In this document: positions 1 to 8,912 of the stretch, in pieces | Layout of the letters: each line of letters begins with the position of its first letter | How positions within the stretch are numbered: position 1 is the stretch's first letter | Assembly (NCBI GenBank): GCA_937991535.1 | Contig: CALKHN010000064.1 | Coordinates: forward strand, 1-52,674 | Reading direction: 5' to 3' | DNA from: an uncultured Sphingobacteriales bacterium | GTDB lineage: Bacteria > Bacteroidota > Bacteroidia > Chitinophagales > Chitinophagaceae | Length of the DNA stretch: 52,674 bases | Notes under the pieces: generated by a model | What the model saw: the letters and a program-made list of their open reading frames with translations, nothing else | Told to the model about the DNA's origin: nothing | Database searches by the model: none | Translations under genes and position numbers: made by a program

Positions 1-141
1 GTACGCTCAGGCTGAAAGCTGACGGCTGATAGCCCCAAGCTGCAGGAACGTGAAAAGCGAGAGGTGAGTGTGTTAAAGGTGAATAGTGAATGCGTTAATG
101 AGTTATCAGTTCATTGTTAGTACGCTCAGGCTGAAAGCTGA
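1..141. repeat. Direct repeat pair in the left spacer
   Basis: A 22-base direct repeat beginning gtacgctcaggctgaaag occurs at 1-22 and 120-141. It is surrounded by variants of the words gctgaaag, gctgac and gctgat, and by gtgaa/gagaggtga words. The same word family reappears inside the adhesin gene at 12840-12961. No gene was recognised in 1-214. Confidence 0.75.
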
Positions 142-214
142 ATGCTCACAGCTCAAAGCTACCGCAGGTGAGAAGGGAACAAATCAACCGGTCAACTACA
201 AATCAATCAACAGC

Positions 215-559
215 ATGAAATTTACAGTTTCCATTATACTAACCGCACTGCTGAGTTTTGTTGCCTGCCTGTACCTTCCCTGGTGGAGCATTGCTATAGT
301 GTCTTTTTTAATTGCCATCATCATTTTGCAAAAGCCATATATGTCGTTTATAGCGGGGTTTGTTGCCCTGCTGCTGCTGTGGGGAGGATTGGCCTGGTGG
401 ATCAGTATGGCCAACCATGATTTGATTGCCCATAAAATTTCTGTATTGGTAATAAATGCCGACAGCCCTTTTTTGCTGATCGGTTTAACGGCCTTAATTG
501 GAGCAATGGTGGCAGCATTTTCAGCGCTTAGTGGCGCATTGCTTCGCCGCTTGTTCTGA
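215..559 (+). CDS. Small hydrophobic membrane protein of unknown function
   Basis: A 114-residue protein, almost entirely hydrophobic, with about four predicted membrane segments (roughly residues 3-20, 22-40, 43-64 and 85-108) and a short basic C-terminus ending LLRRLF. I chose the ATG at 215 because the in-frame extension back to 86 runs through the repeat-rich spacer and is hydrophilic, unlike the rest. It ends 59 bases before the DUF5686 gene on the same strand, so the two may be co-transcribed. I do not recognise the family. A role in the envelope is suggested only by its membrane character. Confidence 0.6.
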   Translation: MKFTVSIILTALLSFVACLYLPWWSIAIVSFLIAIIILQKPYMSFIAGFVALLLLWGGLAWWISMANHDLIAHKISVLVINADSPFLLIGLTALIGAMVAAFSALSGALLRRLF

Positions 560-618
560 ATCAATGTGTAATGGCGTTTAGTTACAAAACCTTATTTTCG
601 TTAGGGTAATGTTGTTGC

Positions 619-3090
619 ATGAAAAGATATTTGCTGCTTACTGTTCTCCTTGCCAGTTTCCGTTTTATTGCGCTTGCCGTTCCTGTTACGGGAACAGTAA
701 AAGATAATAAGGGGAATCTTCTTCCGTTTGCCTCAGTGGTGGTTAAGGGTGGTGTAATGGGCACTACCGCTAATAATGAAGGCAAATATATATTGAACCT
801 TCCATCGGGTAGCTATACGCTCCAATGCATGCACGTTGGATTTAAAATGCAGGAAAAGGATATAACCGTGCAGGGACAGGAGGCGAAAGTTGATTTTGTT
901 CTTCTTGTGCAGGAGCTTATATTAAAGGAAATAGTGGTAGGCGATAATGCGGAAGACCCTGCTTACGAGATTATCCGGCAGGCAATAAAAAAGAGATCTT
1001 TTTATAAAAACCAGGTGGATGCTTTTCAATGCGAGGTATATATCAAAGGACAGCTCAGGCTCCAGGATTATCCACAAACGATCTTTGGACAAAAGGTTGA
1101 CTTTGCAGACGGAGATACAGGAAAAAACAAAATGATCTATCTGTCCGAAACCATAGCTACCTATTCTTTCCAAAAGCCGGAAAAAGAAAAAGTAGAAGTT
1201 ACTTCAACAAGAGTAAGCGGCCAAACGGAGGGGTTTGGATTTGGCAGCCCGAGGTACGTAACTTTTTATGACAATAATATACAGATCAGCAACGCGCTCA
1301 ATCCACGTGGCTTCATTTCTCCCATTGCTGAAAATGCACTGAATTTTTACCACTACAAATTTATGGGCAGTTTTACCGAAAACGGGAGGCTGATCAACCA
1401 TATAAAGGTTACGCCCAAACGAAGTTATGAGCCTTTGTTCAGTGGTTATATCAATATTGTTGAAGATGAATGGCGGATTCATAGTGTGGATCTGATGCTT
1501 ACCAAAAAATCGCAAATGGAACTGGCCGACACATTACGTATTGAGCACCTGTACGTACCCGTTACCAAAGATGTATGGATGATTCAGAGCCAGGTCATAT
1601 ATCCCGCGGTTAAAATATTTGGTTTTGATGCCAAAGGAAGTTTCGTTACCGTTTATTCAAATTACATACTTGATCCCGAATTTGATAAAAACTTTTTCAA
1701 CAATGTTATTCTGAAATACGACACAGGATCCAATAAAAAACCCCGTGCTTACTGGGATACCGTTCGGCCGGTACCGCTTTTGGATGATGAAATTATGGAT
1801 TACCTGAAAAAAGACAGTCTTGAAATCATCCGGCGTGATCCCAAATACCTTGATTCTGTTGACAGAAGAAAAAACAGGTTTACCCCTCTGGGTGTTTTGA
1901 TTTTTGGGCAAACATTCAACAGGCAAAGTAAAAAATCTTCCCTTAGTTATCCGCCATTGATTGAAATAACCAATTTCAATACAGTGGAAGGATTTAATAT
2001 CAATTTTGGTCCAACCTATTCCAGGAATTTTACAGAAAACCGGTCTGTTTCGGTTACGCCCACAGCGCGCTATGGATTTACCAATCATCACTTTAACGCT
2101 GATATAGATACGCGGTATACTTTCGGAAAAGGACGTATCAATTCGATTGCGCTTGCAGGCGGTAAAAAAATATTCCAGATCAATAATACCAATCCTGTAA
2201 GACCTATTGTAAATACATATAATACGCTTTTATTTGGAAGCAATTATTTGAAAATTTATGAAGCGGTATTTGCAGAGATCGCATTTACAAGAGGAGTGGG
2301 AGAGGGCACCACCATCAAAGCGAACATCAGTTACCAGGACAGGATCCCGTTGTCGAATACAGATGATACGTATTGGGGCAAGGCTAAAAATGTTGACAGA
2401 CGCACACCCAACTATCCGGTTGAGCTGGTTTCAGAGAATTTTCTGCGGCACCAGGCTTTGTTTGCAGCATTTACCATTAGTTACCGTCCCGGCACTAAAT
2501 ATATACAGTTGCCAGAGCGGAAAATTAACCTGGGTTCCAAATATCCAATGTTCACTGTAAGCTATGCTAAAGGTATAAATGACGTACTGGGTAGTGATGT
2601 GGATTACGACCGCTGGAAATTTTCTGTAAAGGATGATATTAATGTAAGACTGGCTGGTATGTTTGATTATAATATTTCAGTAGGTGGTTTTTTCAATAAC
2701 CGCAGGCTGGAGATACCCGATTACCAGCATTTTAATGGCAACAAGATGCTTGTTGCTACCGAATACCTGAATAGTTTTCAGTTAGCGCCCTACTATGCCC
2801 GCTCTACCACCGAAAGATTGTATGCTACATTAAATGCGGAGCATCATTTTAATGGGTTTTTTACGAACAAAATCCCATTTGTCAAAAAGCTTAACCTGCA
2901 TCTTATTGGGGGAGTCAATGCTTTTGTCGTAAATAAAAGCAATTATTACTATGAAGCATTTGGTGGTATTGAAAACATTCTTAAAATCATCAGGATCGAT
3001 TACATATGGGGTTTTGGTAACCAGGGATTCCAGAGTTCAGGGATCCGCGTTGGCTTTAGGGGAGGATTGGGAGGGCAAAGGGAGCAGTAG
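619..3090 (+). CDS. DUF5686 / carboxypeptidase-regulatory-like domain outer-membrane protein
   Basis: An 823-residue exported protein. A signal peptide (about residues 1-21) is followed by a carboxypeptidase D regulatory-like beta-sandwich (about 22-95, with the typical G-x-V-x-D-x-x-G and PFASVVVKG pattern), as often found at the N-terminus of Bacteroidota outer-membrane proteins. The remainder matches the DUF5686 type: a mixed N-terminal part, then a long run of alternating aromatic and polar beta-strand-like segments ending in GFRGGLG, which suggests an outer-membrane barrel. The function of DUF5686 is not established. The likely promoter has only a partial -7 element (TATTTTCG at 593-600). 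Length is ordinary for the family and no frameshift is visible. Confidence 0.8.
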   Translation: MKRYLLLTVLLASFRFIALAVPVTGTVKDNKGNLLPFASVVVKGGVMGTTANNEGKYILNLPSGSYTLQCMHVGFKMQEKDITVQGQEAKVDFVLLVQELILKEIVVGDNAEDPAYEIIRQAIKKRSFYKNQVDAFQCEVYIKGQLRLQDYPQTIFGQKVDFADGDTGKNKMIYLSETIATYSFQKPEKEKVEVTSTRVSGQTEGFGFGSPRYVTFYDNNIQISNALNPRGFISPIAENALNFYHYKFMGSFTENGRLINHIKVTPKRSYEPLFSGYINIVEDEWRIHSVDLMLTKKSQMELADTLRIEHLYVPVTKDVWMIQSQVIYPAVKIFGFDAKGSFVTVYSNYILDPEFDKNFFNNVILKYDTGSNKKPRAYWDTVRPVPLLDDEIMDYLKKDSLEIIRRDPKYLDSVDRRKNRFTPLGVLIFGQTFNRQSKKSSLSYPPLIEITNFNTVEGFNINFGPTYSRNFTENRSVSVTPTARYGFTNHHFNADIDTRYTFGKGRINSIALAGGKKIFQINNTNPVRPIVNTYNTLLFGSNYLKIYEAVFAEIAFTRGVGEGTTIKANISYQDRIPLSNTDDTYWGKAKNVDRRTPNYPVELVSENFLRHQALFAAFTISYRPGTKYIQLPERKINLGSKYPMFTVSYAKGINDVLGSDVDYDRWKFSVKDDINVRLAGMFDYNISVGGFFNNRRLEIPDYQHFNGNKMLVATEYLNSFQLAPYYARSTTERLYATLNAEHHFNGFFTNKIPFVKKLNLHLIGGVNAFVVNKSNYYYEAFGGIENILKIIRIDYIWGFGNQGFQSSGIRVGFRGGLGGQREQ

Positions 3091-3171
3091 GGTGAGAAGT
3101 GAAGAAGTGAGAGTGCCTTTACAGTCGTTGCCATGCAAATTAAGCCGGCTAACTGCTGAAGGCGATTATAT

Positions 3172-3230
3172 AACTTGTACCCTGCAACCTGAAAACCTGC
3201 AATTTGCAACCTGTATCCTGCAACCTGAAT
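3172..3230. repeat. CCTGCAAC-word degenerate repeat
   Basis: The spacer before trhO repeats variants of cctgcaacctg, gcaatttgcaacctg and tatcctgcaacctg. The 17-base string aacttgtaccctgcaac at 3172-3188 recurs exactly at 24101-24117, in front of the SpmAB-type gene. The block ends about 15 bases before the trhO -7 element. Confidence 0.7.
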
Positions 3231-3245
3231 CTCCCAAACTCTCCT

Positions 3246-3253
3246 TATCTTTG
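3246..3253 (+). promoter_or_regulatory. Bacteroidota -7 element of trhO
   Basis: TATCTTTG matches the Bacteroidota -7 consensus TAnnTTTG exactly, but no clear -33 TTTG lies 19 bases upstream. The predicted start near 3258 gives a leader of about 70 bases. That leader contains a possible 8-codon upstream ORF (ATG at 3279, TAA ending 3305). Whether it is translated cannot be judged. Confidence 0.55.
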
Positions 3254-3328
3254 CGCCGTTTAAGAAATTTTGTTCGTCATGCAAACGACCCGTTCCGCCG
3301 GATAAGCAGAACATAAAATTTCAATATT

Positions 3329-4369
3329 ATGGCAGTATTACACAACCGGATTTCACAAAAAGAACTGAAGGAGCTTATGCTCCGGGAATCAGAGCCCCGC
3401 ACCACGCTTTCATTTTACAGATATTTTACAGTAAATGATCCGCAGCAGTTCAGGGATGAATTGTACAGGGCTTTGGATGCTTTAAAGGTATTTGGCCGCA
3501 TATATGTGGCTCACGAGGGCATCAATGCGCAGGTAAGTGTTCCGCAATCGAATTTTGACGCATTCCGCAATTATTTATATTCTCTACCTCCTTTGGAGAA
3601 TATGCGTTTGAATATTGCGGTGGATGATGATGGTAAATCGTTTTGGGTGCTTAAAATAAAGATCAGGGAAAAGATCGTGGCGGATGGTATTTCTGACCCT
3701 GGCTTTGATATGAGCAAAAAAGGGAAATACGTTAATGCCGAAAAGCTGAATGCACTGGCGGAAGATCCGGATACCATCATTATTGATATGCGCAATCATT
3801 ACGAATATGAAGTAGGCCATTTTGATAATGCCATAGAAGTGCCCAGCGATACATTCAGGGAACAATTGCCTATGGCGGTTGAAATGATGCAACCGTATAA
3901 AGACAAGAACATCATCATGTACTGTACCGGGGGCATCCGTTGCGAGAAGGCGAGCGCTTACATGCTGCACAACGGTTTTGAAAATGTATTTCACCTCGAA
4001 GGTGGTATCATTAATTACGCAAAAGAAATAAAAGAGCGCAACTTAGAAAGTAAGTTTACAGGAAAAAATTTTGTATTTGACGACCGTTTGGGGGAACGCA
4101 TAACCGATGACGTTATCGCCCATTGCCATCAGTGCGGCAAACCCTGCGATACCCATACCAACTGCAAAGATGACGGCTGTCACCTGCTTTTTATTCAATG
4201 TGATAGTTGCGCTGCAAAATACCACGGCTGCTGCAGCGTGGAATGCAGTACTGTTTACCAGCTTCCGCCGGAAGAACAAAAACAATTGCGCAAAGGAATA
4301 GACAACGGTCCGCATATTTTTAATAAAGCCAAAGCCAGGCTCAGACCGAGGCTGTGGGAGAGAGAGTAA
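3329..4369 (+). CDS. trhO: tRNA uridine(34) hydroxylase TrhO (rhodanese-domain, YceA family)
   Basis: A 346-residue cytosolic protein of normal family length. The family performs oxygen-dependent hydroxylation of wobble uridine 34 in certain tRNAs, giving 5-hydroxyuridine. An N-terminal acylphosphatase-like domain (about 20-115) is followed by a rhodanese domain (about 130-230) with the loop CTGGIRCE. Cys199 is the expected catalytic residue, and Cys205 follows in the same loop. The C-terminal tail is rich in Cys and His (CHQCGKPC, CDSCAAKYHGC), typical of the family and probably metal-binding. It is transcribed alone from the TATCTTTG promoter upstream. Confidence 0.92.
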   Translation: MAVLHNRISQKELKELMLRESEPRTTLSFYRYFTVNDPQQFRDELYRALDALKVFGRIYVAHEGINAQVSVPQSNFDAFRNYLYSLPPLENMRLNIAVDDDGKSFWVLKIKIREKIVADGISDPGFDMSKKGKYVNAEKLNALAEDPDTIIIDMRNHYEYEVGHFDNAIEVPSDTFREQLPMAVEMMQPYKDKNIIMYCTGGIRCEKASAYMLHNGFENVFHLEGGIINYAKEIKERNLESKFTGKNFVFDDRLGERITDDVIAHCHQCGKPCDTHTNCKDDGCHLLFIQCDSCAAKYHGCCSVECSTVYQLPPEEQKQLRKGIDNGPHIFNKAKARLRPRLWERE

Positions 4370-4377
4370 AGTAACAG

Positions 4378-4408
4378 GATTTGAGATTTGGTATTTAAGA
4401 TTTGAGAT
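4378..4408. repeat. Short gatttgagattt word repeat
   Basis: The spacer between the convergent trhO and lactonase genes carries overlapping variants of gatttgagat and tatttaagat. It is one more family of degenerate word repeats in this window. No terminator with a clear T tail was found here. Confidence 0.4.
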
Positions 4409-4510
4409 GACATCTCCCTCTTAAAACGAGGGCCGGTTCCGGTTCGAATTTTATCCACCACGGCAGACAGGTTTGGTTCTTATTATTTGCTTTTTGATGC
4501 TTTTGCACTC

Positions 4511-5647
4511 TCAATCCTTCCCAATCCATTTCAAACAAACCGGCTTGCCCACTTCAATGCGTTTACCCGTATCGGTGAGTAGCCCTGTTTCTGCATTTCT
4601 TTTGAAAATTACAATGTTGTCGCTTTCCTGGTTGGCGGCTAATAAATAATTGCCCGAAGGATCAATAGTGAAATTGCGGGGAATTTCTCCAAGGGACGAC
4701 TGGTGCCCGGCCAAAGTAAGCATCCCATTCTCCTGGTTAATGGAATAGATAGCTATGGTATTGAATCCGCCCCTGTTGGAAGCGTATAAGAATTTTCCGT
4801 CTGCCGATACATGTATATCAGCGCTGCCAATAAAACCTGTGTCATTGGCCTGTACCGAAGCAATATGCTGTATGGGTTTTAATTTCCCGTTGCTGTATTG
4901 AAACGCATCTACCGCGCCACCCATTTCTTCCATCAGGTAGGCGTACTGATTATTGGGATGAAAGGTGAGGTGCCTTGGTCCGCCACCGTCCTTTATTTTG
5001 GCATAAGGCTGAAGCGCGGGTTTTAACTTGCCTGTGTTTGAATCGAAAGCATAGATCATTACCTTATCAATACCCAGGTCGGGTACAAACAGCCATTTGT
5101 TATCTTTTGAAAGTATGGTGCAATGCACGTGGGGTTTTTCCTGCCTTTCTTTGTTTACTCCGGAGCCCCTGTGCTTTATGGTAGTGGCGGCCTTACCCAA
5201 TTCGCCGGAAGCGCTTACAGGCAGTACGGAAAGTGTTCCACTGGTGTAATTGCCGGTAATTACCCATTTTCCTGTTTTGTCTGCCTGGATATAACAGGGT
5301 GCATCGCCGCCGGATAGTTGCTTATTGATCGCCCTGAGCCTGCCCGTTTTTTTATCGAATGAAAAAGCGCTCACTTCACCGCCGTTGTCTTTGTTGCCGT
5401 TTTCATTTGTGGCGTACACAAATTTTTCATCGGGAGAAACTGCCAGAAAAGACGGGTTGGAGCTTTTAACATGGCTGACGGCCTTATAACTCCCGTCATT
5501 ACTGTTGAATTCAAATACATAAATACCTTCACTTTTGCCACCGGTATAAGTGCCGGTAATAAGATAATGCAATGGGTTGGATTGTGTCATACCGGTAATA
5601 AATAAAGCGGATAACAAAATAGTTATTGCGGTTGATTTTATTTGCAT
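4511..5647 (-). CDS. Exported lactonase-family beta-propeller (6-phosphogluconolactonase-like)
   Basis: A 378-residue protein with a signal peptide (about 1-22) and a seven-bladed-propeller sequence like the YbhE/Pgl lactonase family (Lactonase PF10282). Blade repeats recur about every 50 residues, for example ITGTYTGGKSEGIYVF near the start, FLAVSPDEKFVYATNENG, GPRHLTFHPNNQYAYL and PRNFTIDPSGNYLLAANQ. Family members hydrolyse 6-phosphogluconolactone, but the export signal argues that this paralogue acts on another lactone or sugar in the periplasm. I prefer the ATG at 5647; a GTG at 5656 is also possible and would overlap the purC stop. The gene follows purC by only 5 bases, so it is probably transcribed from the purC promoter. 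Confidence 0.8.
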   Translation of the reverse strand: MQIKSTAITILLSALFITGMTQSNPLHYLITGTYTGGKSEGIYVFEFNSNDGSYKAVSHVKSSNPSFLAVSPDEKFVYATNENGNKDNGGEVSAFSFDKKTGRLRAINKQLSGGDAPCYIQADKTGKWVITGNYTSGTLSVLPVSASGELGKAATTIKHRGSGVNKERQEKPHVHCTILSKDNKWLFVPDLGIDKVMIYAFDSNTGKLKPALQPYAKIKDGGGPRHLTFHPNNQYAYLMEEMGGAVDAFQYSNGKLKPIQHIASVQANDTGFIGSADIHVSADGKFLYASNRGGFNTIAIYSINQENGMLTLAGHQSSLGEIPRNFTIDPSGNYLLAANQESDNIVIFKRNAETGLLTDTGKRIEVGKPVCLKWIGKD

Positions 5648-5652
5648 GATGA

Positions 5653-6582
5653 TCACATATTTAGTTCTTTCAGCCCTTTTATAATCCTGCTGTATGTTTC
5701 TTCTTCGCTCAATGCTTCGGGCTTAAATGGTTCGCCGGTTACTTTTTCAAATAATTCAATATACCTGTTGCTGATGGTTTGCACCCATTCGTCACTCATT
5801 TCCGGAACGGTTTGTCCTTCTTTGCCCATAAAGTTATTGGCAATGAGCCATTCCCGCACAAATTCTTTACTCAGTTGCTTTTGGCGTTCTCCTTTTTGTT
5901 GCCGCTCTTCAAATCCATCGGCGTAAAAATACCTTGATGAATCCGGGGTATGTATTTCATCCATTAAGCAAATGCTATCGCCGTTCTTGCCAAATTCATA
6001 TTTTGTATCTGCCAGTATCAGTCCCTGTTTGGCCGCGATGGCTTTACCTCTTTCAAATAACTGTAAGGTATAAGAAGCGAGCATATTCCAGTCTGCTTCG
6101 GTTGCCAGGCCTTTGGTAATGATTTCTTCCCTGGATATATCTTCATCGTGCCCCTGCTCGGCCTTTGTTGCCGGGGTTATGATGGGCGAAGGGAAAGGAT
6201 CGTTTTCTTTTAATCCTTCAGGCAGTTTTACGCCGCACAGTGTTCTTTCGCCCGTTCTGTATGTACGCCAGGCATGACCTACCAGGTGGCCCCTGATCAC
6301 CATCTCTAATTTAAATGGAATACATTTTTTACCTATAGCGGCATTGGGTGCAGGTACGGCCAGCAGCCAGTTCGGACAAATATCACTTGTGGCTTCCAGC
6401 ATGCGCGCAGCGATCTGGTTCAATACCTGTCCCTTGTAGGGTATAGGGCGTGGAAGAACAACATCAAATGCGGAAATGCGGTCGCTGGCGATCATCACCA
6501 GGAGGTCATTGCCGATGGTATATACATCACGTACTTTGCCTTTGTAAAAAGCGGTTTGCTGCGGAAACGAAAATTTGCCCAT
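5653..6582 (-). CDS. purC: Phosphoribosylaminoimidazole-succinocarboxamide synthase
   Basis: A 309-residue SAICAR synthetase. It catalyses ATP-dependent joining of CAIR and L-aspartate to give SAICAR in de novo purine synthesis. Recognisable family motifs are the N-terminal GKVRDVY, SDRISAFDVVLP, the substrate loop VIRGHLVGHAWRTY and the ILADTKYEFG strand. The length corresponds to the longer yeast-like or Bacteroidota form rather than the ~240-residue E. coli form. No other pur genes lie nearby. It is the first gene of a two-gene unit with the exported lactonase, with a promoter placed directly before the ATG. Confidence 0.95.
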   Translation of the reverse strand: MGKFSFPQQTAFYKGKVRDVYTIGNDLLVMIASDRISAFDVVLPRPIPYKGQVLNQIAARMLEATSDICPNWLLAVPAPNAAIGKKCIPFKLEMVIRGHLVGHAWRTYRTGERTLCGVKLPEGLKENDPFPSPIITPATKAEQGHDEDISREEIITKGLATEADWNMLASYTLQLFERGKAIAAKQGLILADTKYEFGKNGDSICLMDEIHTPDSSRYFYADGFEERQQKGERQKQLSKEFVREWLIANNFMGKEGQTVPEMSDEWVQTISNRYIELFEKVTGEPFKPEALSEEETYSRIIKGLKELNM

Positions 6583-6585
6583 ACG

Positions 6586-6617
6586 CGAAATTAAACTACC
6601 GGCTCTAAATGTCCAAC
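6586..6617 (-). promoter_or_regulatory. Putative purC promoter
   Basis: On the minus strand TTGG (6613-6616) is followed after 19 bases by TAATTTCG (6586-6593), close to the Bacteroidota consensus TTTG-N19-TAnnTTTG with one mismatch in each box. The -7 box ends three bases before the ATG, which would give a leaderless or nearly leaderless transcript. Confidence 0.45.
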
Positions 6618-7307
6618 TCCGGGCGCATTTACCTTTGGTGAGAAGCGTTCAAATTTTCGGATGCTATAACTATTATATCAGGCTGAGCTATTACCCATTG
6701 AAATCTACACCCGTCTTCATTGTGAGTTAAGATGGATTCCTCCCGCAGAATGACAATCTGTGTAACTATTATGGTCTGTAAGAAAGATGTTCAGTAGTGT
6801 TACACTGCCGAACATTTTTACGACAGTCCAATTTTCACCCCGCTGCTTGTTACCCCAACAAAAGCCTGCCTGCGGTAGGCAGGGAGGGGTCTGTACCTTG
6901 AATTAAGCCGGTGTGCTGTTTACTATTGAAGTGTTTGGCAACCGGGCCAAGCTGCACTTCAAAGAACGGCAACTCCATAAAAAAAATGAAAGTGATGTTA
7001 TTGTGTGCTGTATTTGATTATTGTTTTGCCAATTGATTCACAATTAGTACTATTTACTCAGCTTTTAGCAATAGTCTTTTTCCCAGCTATGTTAATACTC
7101 CCTCTAAAATCTCTTTATCGCCTAACGGGTATCTAAATATCTATTTTTAAAAGAACTTCGTAGATGTCAGCCCGCATTTTTGACAATACCGTGTTGGCGG
7201 TTCGTGTTTATTAGAAAATTGATCTATTAATTAACCCAAATTAAAAAGTTACACCGTTTCAATAAAATTAAATTAAAACAAAAAAGCCAACTATTTTAAA
7301 CCCATCA
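6618..7307. other. Gene-poor spacer with a palindromic repeat and degenerate direct-repeat arm
   Basis: No convincing gene is seen in about 700 bases. The stretch holds a short inverted repeat (cctgcct-gcggt-aggcagg, near 6865-6885). It also holds one arm of a degenerate direct repeat (6956-6980) whose partner is at 10570-10594. The last 200 bases are markedly AT-rich. Confidence 0.5.
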
Positions 7308-8816
7308 TTAATGATTCAATTCAGTAAAGCCTGGATTAAAAGATATGTGTTTGTACTCAAGGAAACCTTCTAATGCAGCTTCACCATTCAAACGACCATT
7401 ACCACTCTTTTTATATCCACCTTCTTCAAACTGTGCAAAAATTTGAGCGTAGGTATTTATCCAGACAGTGCCTGCTTGTATAGCTTTAGCAACTCGCCAT
7501 GGCCTGTCTATATCCCGCGTCCAGATACTGGCTGCAAGCCCATATTCACTGTTATTTGCCAAGGCAACTGCTTCTGCTTCCGTATCGAAAACCTGTAAGG
7601 TAGCTACCGGGCCAAATATTTCTTGCTGCACAATAGGCAGTTCAGAATTGATTACTTCCAATAATGTGGGCCGGTAGAAAGCACCTTTAGACAATGCGCC
7701 TTCAGTAACAGGACCACCCCGTACAATTACTTTAGCACCTGCGGCAATAGCCTCTTCGACAATATTATTTACCCGGTGCACATTTTCCTTATTCACCATA
7801 GCCCCCATTTCGCTGGAAGGGTCTGATGCCGGGCCCACCTTGACATTTAAGAGTCGCTCAGCAAGTCCTTTTTTTATATTTTCAGCAATATCCCGTTGTA
7901 CCAATATACGGCTGCCGGTCATACAAAACTGTCCGCTAAAAATGGTGATAGCTTTCTCCATAGTGAAAATTGCTGACTGCAAATCCGCATCATTAAAAAT
8001 TATCATCGGTGTCTTTCCACCGAGCTCTAAACTAAAGCGTTTCAATTGTGCTGCGCCTGCAGCTACAATGGTTTTGCCGGTTTTGGTACTACCCGTAAAA
8101 CTAATTACAGGAACATCAGGAGATTGCACCAGGAATTTTGCTACTTCATTGCCGCTTTCTGTGATTATGTTTATAGTACCTCGTGGTAAACCGGGTGTAT
8201 CTGAAATGATTTTGCAAAGAAGTTCGTTTGTCTGAGCTGTCACACCTGGTAATTTTGCCACAGTAGTAGTGCCTGCAGCCAGGGCAGGTGCAAGCGCCCG
8301 CACAAATAGTGCCACAGGTGCATTGGCTGGTACAATAATACCGGCAACACCAATGGCCTCCCGAATGGTAATGGACAGACTGCCAGGCTTTGCTTCTCCG
8401 GAACGTCCTGCTGTAAATGTTTTACTGGCCCAATAACGCAGAAGAGAGGGGGCTGCAAACACTTCCATAGTAGCTTCAGGAGTGATTTTTCCAACTTCAG
8501 TACATAGCATCTGAATCAATTCTTTGTTAGCAGCTTCAATCTGGTCGGCAATAGCCAAAAGAATTTTGGAACGCAAAGAATGATCATTCTTCCAGGTAGT
8601 TTCCTTAAAAGCTTTTACTGCAACCGCCACTGCTTGTTGAGCTTCCTTTCTGCCGCCATCTGCATATCTGCCTATTTCTTCGCCTGTAGCAGGATTAAAA
8701 CTTATTCCACTTTGCTCTGCAGTTAACCATTCACCACCTATCCAATTCTTTGCATTATTATTCTGCCCGTTAGTGGATAGTTTTTTCACATCTGGTTTCT
8801 TTTCAATTGTTTCCAT
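7308..8816 (-). CDS. NAD(P)-dependent aldehyde dehydrogenase
   Basis: A 502-residue aldehyde dehydrogenase superfamily protein, oxidising an aldehyde to its carboxylate with NAD(P)+. Family landmarks are the nucleotide-binding FTGSTKTGK segment (about 240-248), general-base Glu264 in LELGGK, catalytic Cys298 in SGQFCMTG and EIFGPVATLQVF near the C-terminus. The loop VPANAPVAL, where many relatives have PWNFP, points to the benzaldehyde or aromatic-aldehyde branch, but this is only suggestive. I use the ATG at 8816; the upstream extension would need a TTG at 8846. It lies 96 bases downstream of a co-directional AraC-type regulator gene, which may control it. A tannase/feruloyl esterase relic nearby fits an aromatic-compound theme. 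Confidence 0.9.
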   Translation of the reverse strand: METIEKKPDVKKLSTNGQNNNAKNWIGGEWLTAEQSGISFNPATGEEIGRYADGGRKEAQQAVAVAVKAFKETTWKNDHSLRSKILLAIADQIEAANKELIQMLCTEVGKITPEATMEVFAAPSLLRYWASKTFTAGRSGEAKPGSLSITIREAIGVAGIIVPANAPVALFVRALAPALAAGTTTVAKLPGVTAQTNELLCKIISDTPGLPRGTINIITESGNEVAKFLVQSPDVPVISFTGSTKTGKTIVAAGAAQLKRFSLELGGKTPMIIFNDADLQSAIFTMEKAITIFSGQFCMTGSRILVQRDIAENIKKGLAERLLNVKVGPASDPSSEMGAMVNKENVHRVNNIVEEAIAAGAKVIVRGGPVTEGALSKGAFYRPTLLEVINSELPIVQQEIFGPVATLQVFDTEAEAVALANNSEYGLAASIWTRDIDRPWRVAKAIQAGTVWINTYAQIFAQFEEGGYKKSGNGRLNGEAALEGFLEYKHISFNPGFTELNH

Positions 8817-8912
8817 GAGCGTAATTTTTTTGAAAAATTTATTCAAAACCGTAGTAAAATTGAAATTTAATTGCGACGATTAGTGGTAAAAAAGGGACAT
8901 TTTTTGAACTTC

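Noticed and set aside
2951..3316. Frame of 121 codons overlapping the end of the DUF5686 gene
   Set aside because: It overlaps the barrel end of a clear gene and continues through word-repeat DNA; composition is unlike a protein.
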